Assembly (NCBI GenBank): GCA_020026415.1
Contig: JAHHQL010000009.1
Coordinates: 1-64,000 of the forward strand
DNA length: 64,000 nucleotides
Direction: 5' to 3'
Source: Alistipes sp.
GTDB lineage: Bacteria > Bacteroidota > Bacteroidia > Bacteroidales > Rikenellaceae
Part shown: positions 47,052 through 56,073 of the stretch, in pieces
How the letters are laid out: each line of letters starts with the position of its first letter
How positions within the stretch are numbered: position 1 is the first letter of the stretch
Translations under genes and position numbers: made by a program
The notes under the pieces: model-generated
What the model saw: only the letters and a program-made list of their open reading frames with translations
Databases searched by the model: none
What the model was told of the DNA's origin: nothing

Positions 47052-47678
47052 ATGGAATTAGCTGTTTTAAACACACAAGGACAAGAAACGGGTCGTAAAG
47101 TAGTTCTTTCGGATGCCGTGTTCGGCGTGGAGGCTAATGACCACGCAATCTATCTCGACGTTAAGCAGTATCTGGCTGACCAGCGTCAGGGTACGCACAA
47201 AGCAAAGCAGCGTAATGAGGTAGCCGGTTCGACGCGCAAACTCAAGCGTCAGAAAGGTACCGGCGGTGCCCGTTCGGGTAGCATCCTCTCTCCGCTGTTC
47301 CCGGGTGGCGGTCGTGTATTCGGCCCCGTCCCCCGCGATTACAGTTTCAAACTCAACAAGAAGTTGAAGAGACTGGCTCGCCGCAGTGCACTGACCTACA
47401 AGGCTCAGGCCGGTCAGATCAGCGTAATCGAGGCTGTAAACTACGATGCTCCCAAAACGCGCAACGTAGTTGCTTTGACCGAGGCTCTGAAGGTGGACGA
47501 CAAGAAAGTTTTGTTGGTTCTGCCCCAGTCGAACGTCAATCTGCAGCTTTCTTGCCGCAACCTGTCGTACGTTAAGCCGGTACTGGCCGAGAACGTAACG
47601 ACCTACGACGTGATGAACGCTTCGGCAGTCGTAATGGTTGAAGGCGCAGAGAATATTTTGAATACGATGTTAGCTTAA
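47052..47678 (+). CDS. rplD: 50S ribosomal protein L4
   Basis: 208 residues from 47052 (MELAVLNTQGQETGRKVV). The extended loop reaching the exit tunnel is KLKRQKGTGGARSGSILSPL. In E. coli L4 represses its own operon; whether that holds here cannot be seen. It follows rplC by one base. Confidence 0.96.
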   Translation: MELAVLNTQGQETGRKVVLSDAVFGVEANDHAIYLDVKQYLADQRQGTHKAKQRNEVAGSTRKLKRQKGTGGARSGSILSPLFPGGGRVFGPVPRDYSFKLNKKLKRLARRSALTYKAQAGQISVIEAVNYDAPKTRNVVALTEALKVDDKKVLLVLPQSNVNLQLSCRNLSYVKPVLAENVTTYDVMNASAVVMVEGAENILNTMLA

Positions 47679-47692
47679 AAACGCAAGTTAAG

Positions 47693-47983
47693 ATGGAAAT
47701 TATTATTAAGCCGGTTTTGACCGAGAAAATGACGATTCAGGGCGAAAAGTTGAATCGCTACGGTTTTATCGTTGACGTAAGAGCTAACAAGCTGCAGATT
47801 CGCAATGCCGTAGAGCAGATGTACAACGTCGTCGTGACCGATGTAAACACCGTGAACTACATGGGCAAATTCAAGAGCCGCTACACGAAGGCCGGTCTCT
47901 TGGAGGGCCGTACAAAGAACTTCAAGAAGGCTATCGTTACCTTGAAGGAAGGAGATAAGATCGATTTTTACAGTAATATCTAA
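47693..47983 (+). CDS. rplW: 50S ribosomal protein L23
   Basis: 96 residues with PVLTEKMT near the start and the [15 protein letters not shown] helix. L23 lies at the tunnel exit and binds trigger factor and SRP. Between rplD (14 bp) and rplB (5 bp). Confidence 0.96.
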   Translation: MEIIIKPVLTEKMTIQGEKLNRYGFIVDVRANKLQIRNAVEQMYNVVVTDVNTVNYMGKFKSRYTKAGLLEGRTKNFKKAIVTLKEGDKIDFYSNI

Positions 47984-47988
47984 CGAAG

Positions 47989-48813
47989 ATGGCAGTAAGA
48001 AAATTTAAACCTGTATCCGCAGGTACCCGACACAAAGTAATCGGAACATTCGCCGAGATCACGACGAATACTCCTGAGAAGTCGCTGCTGAGCGTTAAGA
48101 AAAGCTCAGGAGGTCGCAATAACGACGGTAAAATGACTGTACGCTACATCGGTGGCGGTCATAAGCAAATGTATCGTAATGTTGACTTCAAGCGCGCTAA
48201 GGACGGTATTGCTGCAACTGTAAAGACGATTGAGTATGATCCTAATCGTACTGCACGTATTGCACTTATCGTTTATGCCGATGGTACAAAGAGCTATATC
48301 CTTGCACCCAACGGCTTGAAGGTTGGACAGACTGTAATGAGTGGCGCAGGTGTCGCTCCCGAACTGGGCAACACCCTTTTCCTGAGCGAGATTCCCCTCG
48401 GTACAGTAATCCATAACATTGAACTCTACCCCGGTCAGGGTGCCGCAATGGCAAGATCGGCCGGCTCGTATGCTCAACTGTTGGCACGTGAGGGCAAATT
48501 CGCCGTCATCAAGTTGCCTTCGGGTGAGACTCGTATGGTACTCGTAACTTGCCGCGCTACGGTGGGTGAAGTGTCGAACATCGACCACATCCTCGAAAGT
48601 TCGGGTAAGGCAGGTCGTGAACGTTGGCTGGGCCGTCGTCCTCGCAACCGCGGTGTGACGATGAACCCTGTTGATCACCCGATGGGTGGTGGTGAAGGCC
48701 GTGCAAGTGGTGGTCACCCCCGTTCGCGCAAGGGTCTGTTGGCTAAGGGTTACAAGACTCGTAATCCTAAGAAGACGACCTCGAAGTTTATTATTTCAAG
48801 AAAGAAAAAATAA
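47989..48813 (+). CDS. rplB: 50S ribosomal protein L2
   Basis: 274 residues; [21 protein letters not shown] and the conserved C-terminal [19 protein letters not shown], which holds the histidine near the peptidyl-transferase centre, are intact. L2 supports subunit association. Confidence 0.98.
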   Translation: MAVRKFKPVSAGTRHKVIGTFAEITTNTPEKSLLSVKKSSGGRNNDGKMTVRYIGGGHKQMYRNVDFKRAKDGIAATVKTIEYDPNRTARIALIVYADGTKSYILAPNGLKVGQTVMSGAGVAPELGNTLFLSEIPLGTVIHNIELYPGQGAAMARSAGSYAQLLAREGKFAVIKLPSGETRMVLVTCRATVGEVSNIDHILESSGKAGRERWLGRRPRNRGVTMNPVDHPMGGGEGRASGGHPRSRKGLLAKGYKTRNPKKTTSKFIISRKKK

Positions 48814-48830
48814 TTAAATAAGAGTACATA

Positions 48831-49100
48831 ATGAGCCGTTCATTAAAAAAAGGACCGTTTATCGACCCGAAACTTGAGAACAAGGTTGTAGCTCAGGCTG
48901 AAGGCAACAAGAAGTCGGTCATTAAAACTTGGTCGCGTGCTTCGATGATCTCTCCCGATTTCGTGGGTCAGACCATCGCCGTACACAACGGAAACAAATT
49001 CATCCCGGTGTATGTAACTGAGAACATGGTTGGACACAAACTCGGCGAGTTTGCTCCCACCCGTACATTCCGCGGCCATGCAGGTAACAAGAAAAAATAG
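48831..49100 (+). CDS. rpsS: 30S ribosomal protein S19
   Basis: 89 residues; [19 protein letters not shown] and [18 protein letters not shown] are typical. S19 contacts S13 and the 50S subunit in the 30S head. Confidence 0.97.
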   Translation: MSRSLKKGPFIDPKLENKVVAQAEGNKKSVIKTWSRASMISPDFVGQTIAVHNGNKFIPVYVTENMVGHKLGEFAPTRTFRGHAGNKKK

Positions 49101-49107
49101 GTAGAAA

Positions 49108-49518
49108 ATGGGTGCAAGAAAAGCTAATACAGCCGAAAAAATGAAGGCTGAAAAGAAGCAGAAAGCAATCGCTGTTCTGCGTGATTGCCCGACCTCTCCC
49201 CGCAAGATGCGCTTGGTAGCCGATATCATCCGCGGTGTGGAGATCAACAAGGCACTGGGCATCCTCCGTTATTCGAAGAAGGAGGCATCGATTCGTATGG
49301 AGAAACTCCTCAAGTCGGCAATCGCCAACTGGGAGGCCAAAAACGAAGGCGAGCGTCTGGAAGATGCAACTCTCTGCGTGAAAGAAGTGTTTGTCGATTG
49401 TGGCCGCATGCTGAAGCGTATTCAGGCTGCTCCCCAAGGTCGTGCACACCGCATCCGCAAGCGTTCGAACCACGTGACGATCGTAGTTGACAAAATGGTA
49501 ACCGTAGAAAAGAAATAA
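49108..49518 (+). CDS. rplV: 50S ribosomal protein L22
   Basis: 136 residues with [14 protein letters not shown] and the tunnel-lining hairpin ending in the [17 protein letters not shown] region. Its N-terminal extension of lysine-rich helix ([14 protein letters not shown]) is common in Bacteroidetes. Confidence 0.96.
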   Translation: MGARKANTAEKMKAEKKQKAIAVLRDCPTSPRKMRLVADIIRGVEINKALGILRYSKKEASIRMEKLLKSAIANWEAKNEGERLEDATLCVKEVFVDCGRMLKRIQAAPQGRAHRIRKRSNHVTIVVDKMVTVEKK

Positions 49519-49522
49519 GCAG

Positions 49523-50275
49523 ATGGGACAGAAAGTAAATCCGATAGCAAACCGACTTGGTATTATCCGCGGTTGGGACTCCAACTGGTTCGGTGGCAAA
49601 GACTTCTCCGACAAACTCGTAGAGGACGCCAAGATTCGTAAATACCTGAACGTCCGTCTGGCAAAGGCAAGCATCTCGAAAATCATCATCGAGCGCACGC
49701 TGAAGTTGGTGACGGTAACCATTTCGACCGCACGCCCCGGTATCATCATCGGTAAAGGCGGTCAGGAGGTTGACAAGTTGAAGGAAGAATTGAAGAAGCT
49801 GACCGGCAAAGAGATCCAGATCAACATCTTCGAGGTAAAACGTCCTGAGGTTGATGCCGTAATCGTAGGCCAGAACATCGCCCGCCAGTTGGAGGGTCGT
49901 GTATCGTTCCGTCGTGCAGTCAAGACCGCAGTGGCTTCGACCATGCGTATGGGTGCCGAGGGTATCAAGATTCAGGTTGCCGGCCGTGTGGGCGGTGCCG
50001 AGATGGCTCGTACGGAGACCGTTAAGGAAGGACGTATTCCGTTGCACACGTTCCGTGCCGATATTGATTACAGCCTGACCGAAGCCCTTACGAAAGTAGG
50101 TATTCTCGGTGTCAAGGTTTGGATCTGTCAGGGTACGGTATATGGCAAGCGCGACATTTTTGAGATCGCAGGTGCTTCGGCACAGGCACCTCACCACAAT
50201 GGTGAACGTCGTGGTCGCAACGATCGTGGCGAGCGTCGTGGCGGTCGTCGTCGCCAGAGCAACAATAATAAGTAA
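49523..50275 (+). CDS. rpsC: 30S ribosomal protein S3
   Basis: 250 residues: [20 protein letters not shown], a KH domain with [19 protein letters not shown], and a C-terminal domain ending in an arginine/glycine/asparagine-rich tail (about 215-250). S3 lines the mRNA entry site. The tail is longer than in E. coli but usual for the phylum. Confidence 0.97.
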   Translation: MGQKVNPIANRLGIIRGWDSNWFGGKDFSDKLVEDAKIRKYLNVRLAKASISKIIIERTLKLVTVTISTARPGIIIGKGGQEVDKLKEELKKLTGKEIQINIFEVKRPEVDAVIVGQNIARQLEGRVSFRRAVKTAVASTMRMGAEGIKIQVAGRVGGAEMARTETVKEGRIPLHTFRADIDYSLTEALTKVGILGVKVWICQGTVYGKRDIFEIAGASAQAPHHNGERRGRNDRGERRGGRRRQSNNNK

Positions 50276-50301
50276 GTAGGACCTTTTTAAAGCAAAACAA
50301 A

Positions 50302-50730
50302 ATGTTACAGCCGAAAAAGACCAAATTTAGAAGAATGCAGAAGGGCCGTATGAAAGGTTTAGCTCAAAGAGGTAACGAGCTTGCATTCGGATCGTTCGCG
50401 ATCAAGGCCATGGAATCGACATGGATCACGGGTCGTCAGATTGAGGCGGCACGTCAGGCCATCACCCGTTATATGAAACGTGAAGGTCAGCTTTGGATCC
50501 GCATCTTCCCCGACAAACCCATTACCAAGAAACCCGCTGAGGTTCGTATGGGTAAGGGTAAAGGTAATCCCGAAGGCTTCGTGGCTCCCGTAACCCCCGG
50601 ACGTATTCTTTTCGAGGCAGAGGGTGTGCCCTTGGCAGTTGCTCAGGAAGCACTGCGTCTGGGTGCCCAGAAATTGCCTATTACCACTAAGTTTATCGTA
50701 AGACGTGATTACGTCGAAACCACAATTTAA
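50302..50730 (+). CDS. rplP: 50S ribosomal protein L16
   Basis: 142 residues; [19 protein letters not shown] and [15 protein letters not shown] are conserved. L16 helps position A-site tRNA. Confidence 0.97.
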   Translation: MLQPKKTKFRRMQKGRMKGLAQRGNELAFGSFAIKAMESTWITGRQIEAARQAITRYMKREGQLWIRIFPDKPITKKPAEVRMGKGKGNPEGFVAPVTPGRILFEAEGVPLAVAQEALRLGAQKLPITTKFIVRRDYVETTI

Positions 50731-50741
50731 GGGAACGCAAG

Positions 50742-50933
50742 ATGAAAAGTGCAGAAATCAAGGATATTTCGACTAAGGATCTCGTGGAGCGCATCGAGGC
50801 AGAGAAGGTTCAGCTGAACGTGCTGAAGGTGCAACACGCTGTTTCCCCCATCGAAAACCCGTCGATCATTAAGAAAAATCGCAGAGACATAGCTCGTATG
50901 CTGACAATTCTGCGTCAGAGAAACGCTAAATAA
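50742..50933 (+). CDS. rpmC: 50S ribosomal protein L29
   Basis: 63 residues forming the two-helix L29 hairpin ([20 protein letters not shown], then [17 protein letters not shown]). It lies at the tunnel exit beside L23, and in the operon between rplP and rpsQ. Confidence 0.95.
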   Translation: MKSAEIKDISTKDLVERIEAEKVQLNVLKVQHAVSPIENPSIIKKNRRDIARMLTILRQRNAK

Positions 50934-50944
50934 TTTTACAGACT

Positions 50945-51199
50945 ATGGAAAGAAATCTTAGAAAAGAGCGTATCGGTCTCGTTGTCAGCAACAAAATGGA
51001 GAAAACCATTGTCGTTGAAGTGGCACGTAAGGTGAAGCACCCGATTTACGGTAAGTTCGTGAACAAATCGACCAAGTTTGTTGCCGAGTGCACCGATGAG
51101 ACCTGCAAGGAAGGCGATACCGTTCGTATCATGGAGACCCGCCCGCTGAGCAAGACCAAGCGTTGGAGATTAGTACAAATCATTGAAAGAGCGAAGTAA
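50945..51199 (+). CDS. rpsQ: 30S ribosomal protein S17
   Basis: 84 residues; [20 protein letters not shown] and the [14 protein letters not shown] end are typical of S17, an early-assembly 16S rRNA binder. Confidence 0.96.
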   Translation: MERNLRKERIGLVVSNKMEKTIVVEVARKVKHPIYGKFVNKSTKFVAECTDETCKEGDTVRIMETRPLSKTKRWRLVQIIERAK

Positions 51200-51201
51200 T
51201 T

Positions 51202-51567
51202 ATGATACAACAGGAAAGTAGACTTGTAGTAGCTGATAACAGCGGTGCAAAGGAAGTACTCTGCATCCGTGTGTTGGGCGGTACCAAACGCCGCTACGCA
51301 TCGATCGGTGATAAGATCGTTGTTTCGGTCAAGAGTGCAACCCCTTCGGGCGATGTCAAGAAGGGCTCGGTATCGAAAGCAGTCGTAGTTCGTACGACGA
51401 AGGAAATCAGACGTGCCAACGGTTCGTATATTCGTTTCGACGATAACGCCGTGGTACTCCTGAACAATCAGGGTGAAATGCGTGGTACCCGTATCTTCGG
51501 TCCCGTGGCTCGTGAGTTGCGTGATCAGTATATGAAGATCATTTCGCTGGCACCCGAAGTATTGTAA
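51202..51567 (+). CDS. rplN: 50S ribosomal protein L14
   Basis: 121 residues; [19 protein letters not shown] and [14 protein letters not shown] match L14, which forms an intersubunit bridge and binds the silencing factor RsfS. Starts two bases after rpsQ. Confidence 0.97.
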   Translation: MIQQESRLVVADNSGAKEVLCIRVLGGTKRRYASIGDKIVVSVKSATPSGDVKKGSVSKAVVVRTTKEIRRANGSYIRFDDNAVVLLNNQGEMRGTRIFGPVARELRDQYMKIISLAPEVL

Positions 51568-51588
51568 TTATAAAAACAATAACTGTCT

Positions 51589-51906
51589 ATGAAATTACAT
51601 ATCAAAAAAGGGGATATGGTGCAAATCATCGCCGGTGACAACAAAGGCAAGCAGGGCAAAGTCCTGATGGTCGATGGTGCCAAGCAGCGTGCGATTGTAG
51701 AGGGCGTAAACCTCATCAAGAAGGCTACGAAACCCAATGCACAGAATCCTCAGGGTGGTATCGTCGAGAAAGAAGCGCCGATCCACATGTCGAACATGCA
51801 GGTTCTGGACCCCAAAGACAGCAAACCTACCAAGGTGGGTCGCAAGCTCAATGAGAATGGTAAATTAGTTCGTTACGCTAAAAAATCAGGGGAGGAAATC
51901 AAATAA
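51589..51906 (+). CDS. rplX: 50S ribosomal protein L24
   Basis: 105 residues with the KOW motif ([21 protein letters not shown]). L24 initiates 50S assembly. Its stop shares one base with the rplE start (TAATG), implying translational coupling. Confidence 0.96.
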   Translation: MKLHIKKGDMVQIIAGDNKGKQGKVLMVDGAKQRAIVEGVNLIKKATKPNAQNPQGGIVEKEAPIHMSNMQVLDPKDSKPTKVGRKLNENGKLVRYAKKSGEEIK

Positions 51907-52463
51907 TGGCATACGTTCCCACACTTAAGACACAGTATAAGGAGCAGATCGTTCCTGCCCTTATGAAGGAGTTCGGGTACTCGAGCATCATGCAGTGCCC
52001 CAAACTCGAAAAGATCGTTATCAACCAAGGTATGGGTCAGGCTGTTGCCGACAAGAAACTGATCGACGTGGCTCAGGCCGAGCTGACTCAGATCACCGGT
52101 CAGAAAGCCGTTCAGACTCGTTCGCGTAAGGATATTTCGAACTTCAAGTTGCGTAAGGGTATGCCCATCGGCGTACGTGTGACGCTTCGTGATGCCAAGA
52201 TGTACGAGTTCCTTGAGCGTCTGATTTGCGTGGCTCTGCCCCGTATCCGCGACTTCAAGGGTATCAACGAGAAGTTTGACGGTCAGGGTAACTATACCCT
52301 CGGTATCACCGAGCAGATCATCTTCCCGGAAATTGATATCGACAAGATCACCAAGATCTTCGGTATGGAGATCACTTTCGTAACTTCGGCCGCAACCGAC
52401 GAGGAGGCTCACGCTATGCTCCGCGAATTCGGCCTTCCTTTCAAGAACGCTAAAAAGAACTAA
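51906..52463 (+). CDS. rplE: 50S ribosomal protein L5
   Basis: 185 residues; [17 protein letters not shown] and [20 protein letters not shown] match L5, which binds 5S rRNA and the P-site tRNA elbow. Overlaps rplX by one base and precedes rpsN by three. Confidence 0.97.
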   Translation: MAYVPTLKTQYKEQIVPALMKEFGYSSIMQCPKLEKIVINQGMGQAVADKKLIDVAQAELTQITGQKAVQTRSRKDISNFKLRKGMPIGVRVTLRDAKMYEFLERLICVALPRIRDFKGINEKFDGQGNYTLGITEQIIFPEIDIDKITKIFGMEITFVTSAATDEEAHAMLREFGLPFKNAKKN

Positions 52464-52466
52464 GCA

Positions 52467-52763
52467 ATGGCAAAAGAATCGATGAAAGCACGCGAGGTGA
52501 AGCGTGAAAAGCTCGCCAAGCGTTACGCTCACAAGCGTGAAGAGATCGCTGCCAAATTGAAGGCAGGCGAAATCGACCACGAGGAGGCATGGGTTGCACT
52601 TTCGAAGTTGCCCCGCAACTCCAATCCCATTCGCCAGCACAATCGTTGCAAACTTACCGGTCGTCCCAAAGGTTACATCCGCCAGTTCGGCATCAGCCGT
52701 ATCCAGTTCCGCGAGATGGCATCTCAGGGTCTTATCCCCGGTGTTAGCAAGGCCAGCTGGTAG
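52467..52763 (+). CDS. rpsN: 30S ribosomal protein S14, zinc-free long form
   Basis: 98 residues: [40 protein letters not shown] and [20 protein letters not shown]. The short S14 has two CxxC zinc pairs; here they are absent and the protein is longer, so this is the zinc-independent (C-minus) form. It is the last gene before a 726-bp gap, whereas rpsH normally follows within a few bases. Confidence 0.96.
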   Translation: MAKESMKAREVKREKLAKRYAHKREEIAAKLKAGEIDHEEAWVALSKLPRNSNPIRQHNRCKLTGRPKGYIRQFGISRIQFREMASQGLIPGVSKASW

Positions 52764-53489
52764 TCTGAATTTGAAAATCCAAAGCGTCTGTCCTTATTTG
52801 AGGGCGGACGCCTCGGAGTTTCATAACCCCGTTTCATACTCCGGAGGGTCGCAAAAGCCCGGAGACTTCTCTTTGAGAGCCGTTTTTAAGCGTTTTTTGA
52901 CGCTTGCGGACGGATCTGTATAAGGGCGCGGATCGAGTGTGGAAACACACGGGAAACGCCTTGGAAGAGAGCCAAGAAGGAGTTGAAGCCGATAGGAGTG
53001 TCCTGCTCCAATAGATACGTCGCAGTATCGGGGAAAGTGCCGTCACAAGCGGTAACTTCTCGATATGTGGGGCGATTGACCGACGGGATACTTTTAGTGA
53101 ATTGTTCCGGATCACTGTCTTAAGTTCGGAATATGTACGGCATCGGAGTAGCTTGTGCTGCTCTCGATTGTGCATATTCGGATCGCATCGACAGATGTGT
53201 CACGGACTTTTTGCGCAAACGGACGGTGCGCCGTTTTACAAAAAAACATCACGAAAATGCCGAAAAACAGTGCATTATCTTGTTGGTTTGTAAAATAATA
53301 CCTATATTTGCGCGCTTTTGTGCGTGATTTACAGGTACGAAAGCACCCCGAAACCGAATCCGAAACCGCCGAATCTCTCCCGGAACGGAACTTGAAAAAG
53401 AGCCGTGCGAAAGGGCAGGATAAGTGAAAGTGGTTTAAGATCAATAACTTATTATTTTTTTTATTCATTAATTTTAACTTCTATTCGTT
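52764..53489 (+). other. Gene-free 726-bp spacer inside the spc operon; candidate structured RNA
   Basis: No coding sequence is supported. On the plus strand it contains a succession of hairpins: 52784-52811 (gcgtctgtcc with gggcggacgc, two wobbles), aagcg/cgctt at about 52888-52905, gtgtg-gaaa-cacac at 52937-52950 with a GNRA-type loop, cttgg/ccaag at 52960-52976, gatac/gtatc near 53013-53028, agtga/tcact near 53097-53115, a long one at 53129-53179 (gaatatg/catattc outside gagtagc/gctgctc), and a terminator-like aaacgg/ccgttt at 53217-53236. A promoter for rpsH follows. I could not match it to RNase P RNA, tmRNA, SRP RNA or an intact group II intron. Confidence 0.5.
53280..53310 (+). promoter_or_regulatory. 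Internal promoter of the spc operon, upstream of rpsH
   Basis: -33 TTG at 53280-53282 and -7 TATATTTG at 53303-53310, separated by 20 bases. It would transcribe rpsH and all genes to rplQ independently of the upstream S10 part. Confidence 0.7.
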
Positions 53490-53888
53490 ATGACTGATCC
53501 TATTGCGGACTTTCTGACCAGAATTAGAAACGCGGTGAAAGCCAACCACAAGGTGGTTGAAGCTCCCGGTTCAAAAATTAAGCAGGAGATCACGAAGATT
53601 CTCTATGAAGAGGGTTACATCCTCGCCTACAAATTCGACACTGATGAGAAGGGTCACCCCACCATCAAGATCGCTCTGAAGTGGGACGCTCCCACGAAGA
53701 GTTACGCCATCAAGAATCTGAAGCGCGTCAGCCGTCCCGGTCTGCGTCGTTATGCTTCGGTTTCGGACATGCCCCGCGTAATGAACGGTCTGGGTATCGC
53801 CATCCTTTCGACTTCGAAGGGTATCATGACCGACGCTCACGCCCGTAAGGAGAACGTAGGCGGTGAAATCATCTGCTTCGTTTACTAA
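53490..53888 (+). CDS. rpsH: 30S ribosomal protein S8
   Basis: 132 residues: MTDPIADFLTRIRNAVKAN and the C-terminal ISTSKGIMTDAHARKENVGG-like end. S8 binds the central domain of 16S rRNA and in E. coli represses the spc operon at a site near rplE. Here the gene is set apart from rpsN by 726 bp and has its own promoter. Confidence 0.97.
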   Translation: MTDPIADFLTRIRNAVKANHKVVEAPGSKIKQEITKILYEEGYILAYKFDTDEKGHPTIKIALKWDAPTKSYAIKNLKRVSRPGLRRYASVSDMPRVMNGLGIAILSTSKGIMTDAHARKENVGGEIICFVY

Positions 53889-53914
53889 TCGCTAATCATT
53901 TAACACGAATTACA

Positions 53915-54475
53915 ATGTCAAGAATTGGTAAATTACCTGTAAACTTGCCCGCCGGTGTTACCGTCAAGGTATCGTCCGACAACGTGGTAAGCGTGAAAGG
54001 GCCACTTGGAGAACTGAGTCAGAAGGTTGATTCGGACATCAAAGTAGAGATCAATGACCAGAATCAGGTCATCGTATCGCGCCCGACCAACCAGCCTCGT
54101 CACCGTTCGCTGCACGGTCTGTACCGCGCACTGATCCACAACATGGTGGTAGGCGTATCGAAAGGCTACGAGATCAAGCAGGAGCTGGTCGGCGTAGGTT
54201 TCAAGGCCGAAGTTAAAGGTCAGGTGCTTGAGATGAGCCTCGGTTATTCGCACGATACTCACTTCCTGTTGCCCAAAGAAGTCACTGCAACCGCAGTAAC
54301 CGAGAAAAAGGGCTCGCCGATCGTAACCTTCAAGTCGATCGACAAGCAACTCATCGGTCAGGTAGCCGCAAAGATGCGTTCGCTGCGCAAGCCGGAGCCT
54401 TATAAGGGTAAGGGTATTAAGTTCGTCGGCGAGCAGGTACGTCGCAAGGCAGGTAAATCAGCAGGTGCTAAATAG
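53915..54475 (+). CDS. rplF: 50S ribosomal protein L6
   Basis: 186 residues; MSRIGKLPVNLPAGVTV and the C-terminal RKPEPYKGKGIKFVGEQVRR match L6, located near the factor-binding site. 26 bp after rpsH. Confidence 0.97.
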   Translation: MSRIGKLPVNLPAGVTVKVSSDNVVSVKGPLGELSQKVDSDIKVEINDQNQVIVSRPTNQPRHRSLHGLYRALIHNMVVGVSKGYEIKQELVGVGFKAEVKGQVLEMSLGYSHDTHFLLPKEVTATAVTEKKGSPIVTFKSIDKQLIGQVAAKMRSLRKPEPYKGKGIKFVGEQVRRKAGKSAGAK

Positions 54476-54491
54476 TAAATAGACTGAAGTT

Positions 54492-54854
54492 ATGTCACTG
54501 AACAAGATAGAAAGAAGAGAGAGGATCAAGATGCGTATCCGCAAGATCGTAAGCGGTACGCCCGAACAACCTCGTATGACTGTATTCCGTAGCAACAAAC
54601 AGATCTACGTACAGTTTATCGACGACCTGGCAGGCGTAACCTTGGCCACGGCTTCGTCGCTGGACAAAGAGGTAGCAGAAGCCGCTGCCGGCAAGAACAA
54701 GTCGGAAGTAGCCGGTCTGGTCGGTAAATTGGCCGCAGAGCGTGCCACGGCCAAAGGAATTTCGACCGTAGCATTCGATCGTAACGGTTACCTCTATCAC
54801 GGAAGAGTAAAACAGCTGGCCGAAGCAGCACGCGAAGGCGGACTTAAATTCTAA
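54492..54854 (+). CDS. rplR: 50S ribosomal protein L18
   Basis: 120 residues; [20 protein letters not shown] and [20 protein letters not shown] are typical. L18 binds 5S rRNA. Its TAA overlaps a possible rpsE start by one base. Confidence 0.96.
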   Translation: MSLNKIERRERIKMRIRKIVSGTPEQPRMTVFRSNKQIYVQFIDDLAGVTLATASSLDKEVAEAAAGKNKSEVAGLVGKLAAERATAKGISTVAFDRNGYLYHGRVKQLAEAAREGGLKF

Positions 54855-54859
54855 TGATT

Positions 54860-55378
54860 ATGTCAAATACTAACATAAAGAAAGTACGCACCAGCGACCT
54901 TGAGCTTAAGGACAGACTCGTAAGCATTCAGCGTGTTACCAAGGTAACGAAAGGTGGTCGCACCTTTACATTCTCGGCAATCGTCGTAGTCGGTAACGAA
55001 GACGGTGTTGTAGGCTTCGGCTTGGGTAAAGCATCGGAGGTACAGGCTGCCATCGCCAAAGGCGTGGAGGATGCCAAGAAGAACTTAGTCAAGATCCCCG
55101 TATTGAACGGTACGATTCCTCACAAACAGGAGTTCCGCTATTCGGGTTCGTTAGTAATGATCCGTCCCGCCGCTCCCGGTACCGGTGTGATCGCAGGTGG
55201 TCCGATGCGTGCCGTATTGGAGTCTGCCGGCGTGAAGAACGTGTTGGCAAAGAGCAAGGGTTCGTCGAACCCCCACAACTTGGTGAAGGCCACCTTCGGC
55301 GCATTGTGCGAGTTGCGTGATGCCCTGAGCGTTGCCCGTGTTCGCGGTATTTCGATGGATCAGGTGTTTAACGGTTAA
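54860..55378 (+). CDS. rpsE: 30S ribosomal protein S5
   Basis: 172 residues from 54860 ([18 protein letters not shown]); the ATG at 54854 would add two residues. The S5 double-stranded-RNA-binding-like fold is seen in [20 protein letters not shown] and [12 protein letters not shown]5 shapes the mRNA entry and affects accuracy. Confidence 0.96.
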   Translation: MSNTNIKKVRTSDLELKDRLVSIQRVTKVTKGGRTFTFSAIVVVGNEDGVVGFGLGKASEVQAAIAKGVEDAKKNLVKIPVLNGTIPHKQEFRYSGSLVMIRPAAPGTGVIAGGPMRAVLESAGVKNVLAKSKGSSNPHNLVKATFGALCELRDALSVARVRGISMDQVFNG

Positions 55379-55391
55379 TATTTGAATCGAA

Positions 55392-55577
55392 ATGGCAAGA
55401 TTGAAAATTACCCAAATCAAGAGTCGCATTGGCGCAACAACCCGTCAGTGTCGCAACCTCGACGCTCTGGGTCTGAAACGCATCAACGCTTCTGTTGAGC
55501 ACGACGACTCGGTTATTATCAAAGGTATGCTTGAGCGTGTTAAGCACCTTGTAAAGGTCGAGGAGATCGCAAAATAA
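55392..55577 (+). CDS. rpmD: 50S ribosomal protein L30
   Basis: 61 residues; LKITQIKSRIGATTRQCRNL and the short C-terminal helix are typical of the bacterial short L30. Confidence 0.95.
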   Translation: MARLKITQIKSRIGATTRQCRNLDALGLKRINASVEHDDSVIIKGMLERVKHLVKVEEIAK

Positions 55578-55603
55578 GTTTAACCGATAAGGATTAAAAA
55601 GAA

Positions 55604-56050
55604 ATGGAACTCAATAATTTGAAACCCGCTAAGGGTTCTACACATCACGACAAGAGAGTCGGTCGCGGTGCAGGTTCGGGCAACGGCAACACTGCGGGTC
55701 GTGGTCACAAAGGTGCACAGTCGCGTTCGGGTTACTCGCGTAAATTAGGTTTCGAGGGTGGTCAGATGCCTTTGCAGCGTCGTCTTCCCAAGTTCGGTTT
55801 CACGAACTTGAAGCGCGTGGAGTTCAAGGCCATCAACCTCTCGACGCTTGAGGAGTTGGCTGCGAAAAATTCGCTGACCGAGATTTCGCTCGAAACTCTG
55901 GTTTCGGCCGGTTTCGTATCGACGAAAGACAAGGTGAAGATCCTTGGCAACGGTGAGATCTCGAAGGCTCTGACCGTTAAGGCTCACGCATTCTCGAAAA
56001 CTGCCGAGGCTGCCATCGTGGCCGCAGGCGGTAGCGTAGAAAAACTTTAG
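55604..56050 (+). CDS. rplO: 50S ribosomal protein L15
   Basis: 148 residues; MELNNLKPAKGSTHHDKRVG and GRGAGSGNGNTAGRGHKGAQ are the glycine-rich N-terminal part, and AHAFSKTAEAAIVAAGGSVE the C-terminal domain. L15 is a late-assembly 23S rRNA binder. secY follows after 23 bp. Confidence 0.96.
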   Translation: MELNNLKPAKGSTHHDKRVGRGAGSGNGNTAGRGHKGAQSRSGYSRKLGFEGGQMPLQRRLPKFGFTNLKRVEFKAINLSTLEELAAKNSLTEISLETLVSAGFVSTKDKVKILGNGEISKALTVKAHAFSKTAEAAIVAAGGSVEKL

Positions 56051-56073
56051 AGAACATTACAAACCCAAAGATT

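Noticed and set aside
52764..53250. RNase P RNA, tmRNA or SRP RNA in the rpsN-rpsH spacer
   Set aside because: The hallmark conserved sequences of these RNAs were not found on either strand.
53400..53440. A gagccgtgcgaaag sequence resembling the start of group II intron domain V
   Set aside because: The pairing arm (acggttc) is missing, there is no maturase and the region ends do not match intron ends.
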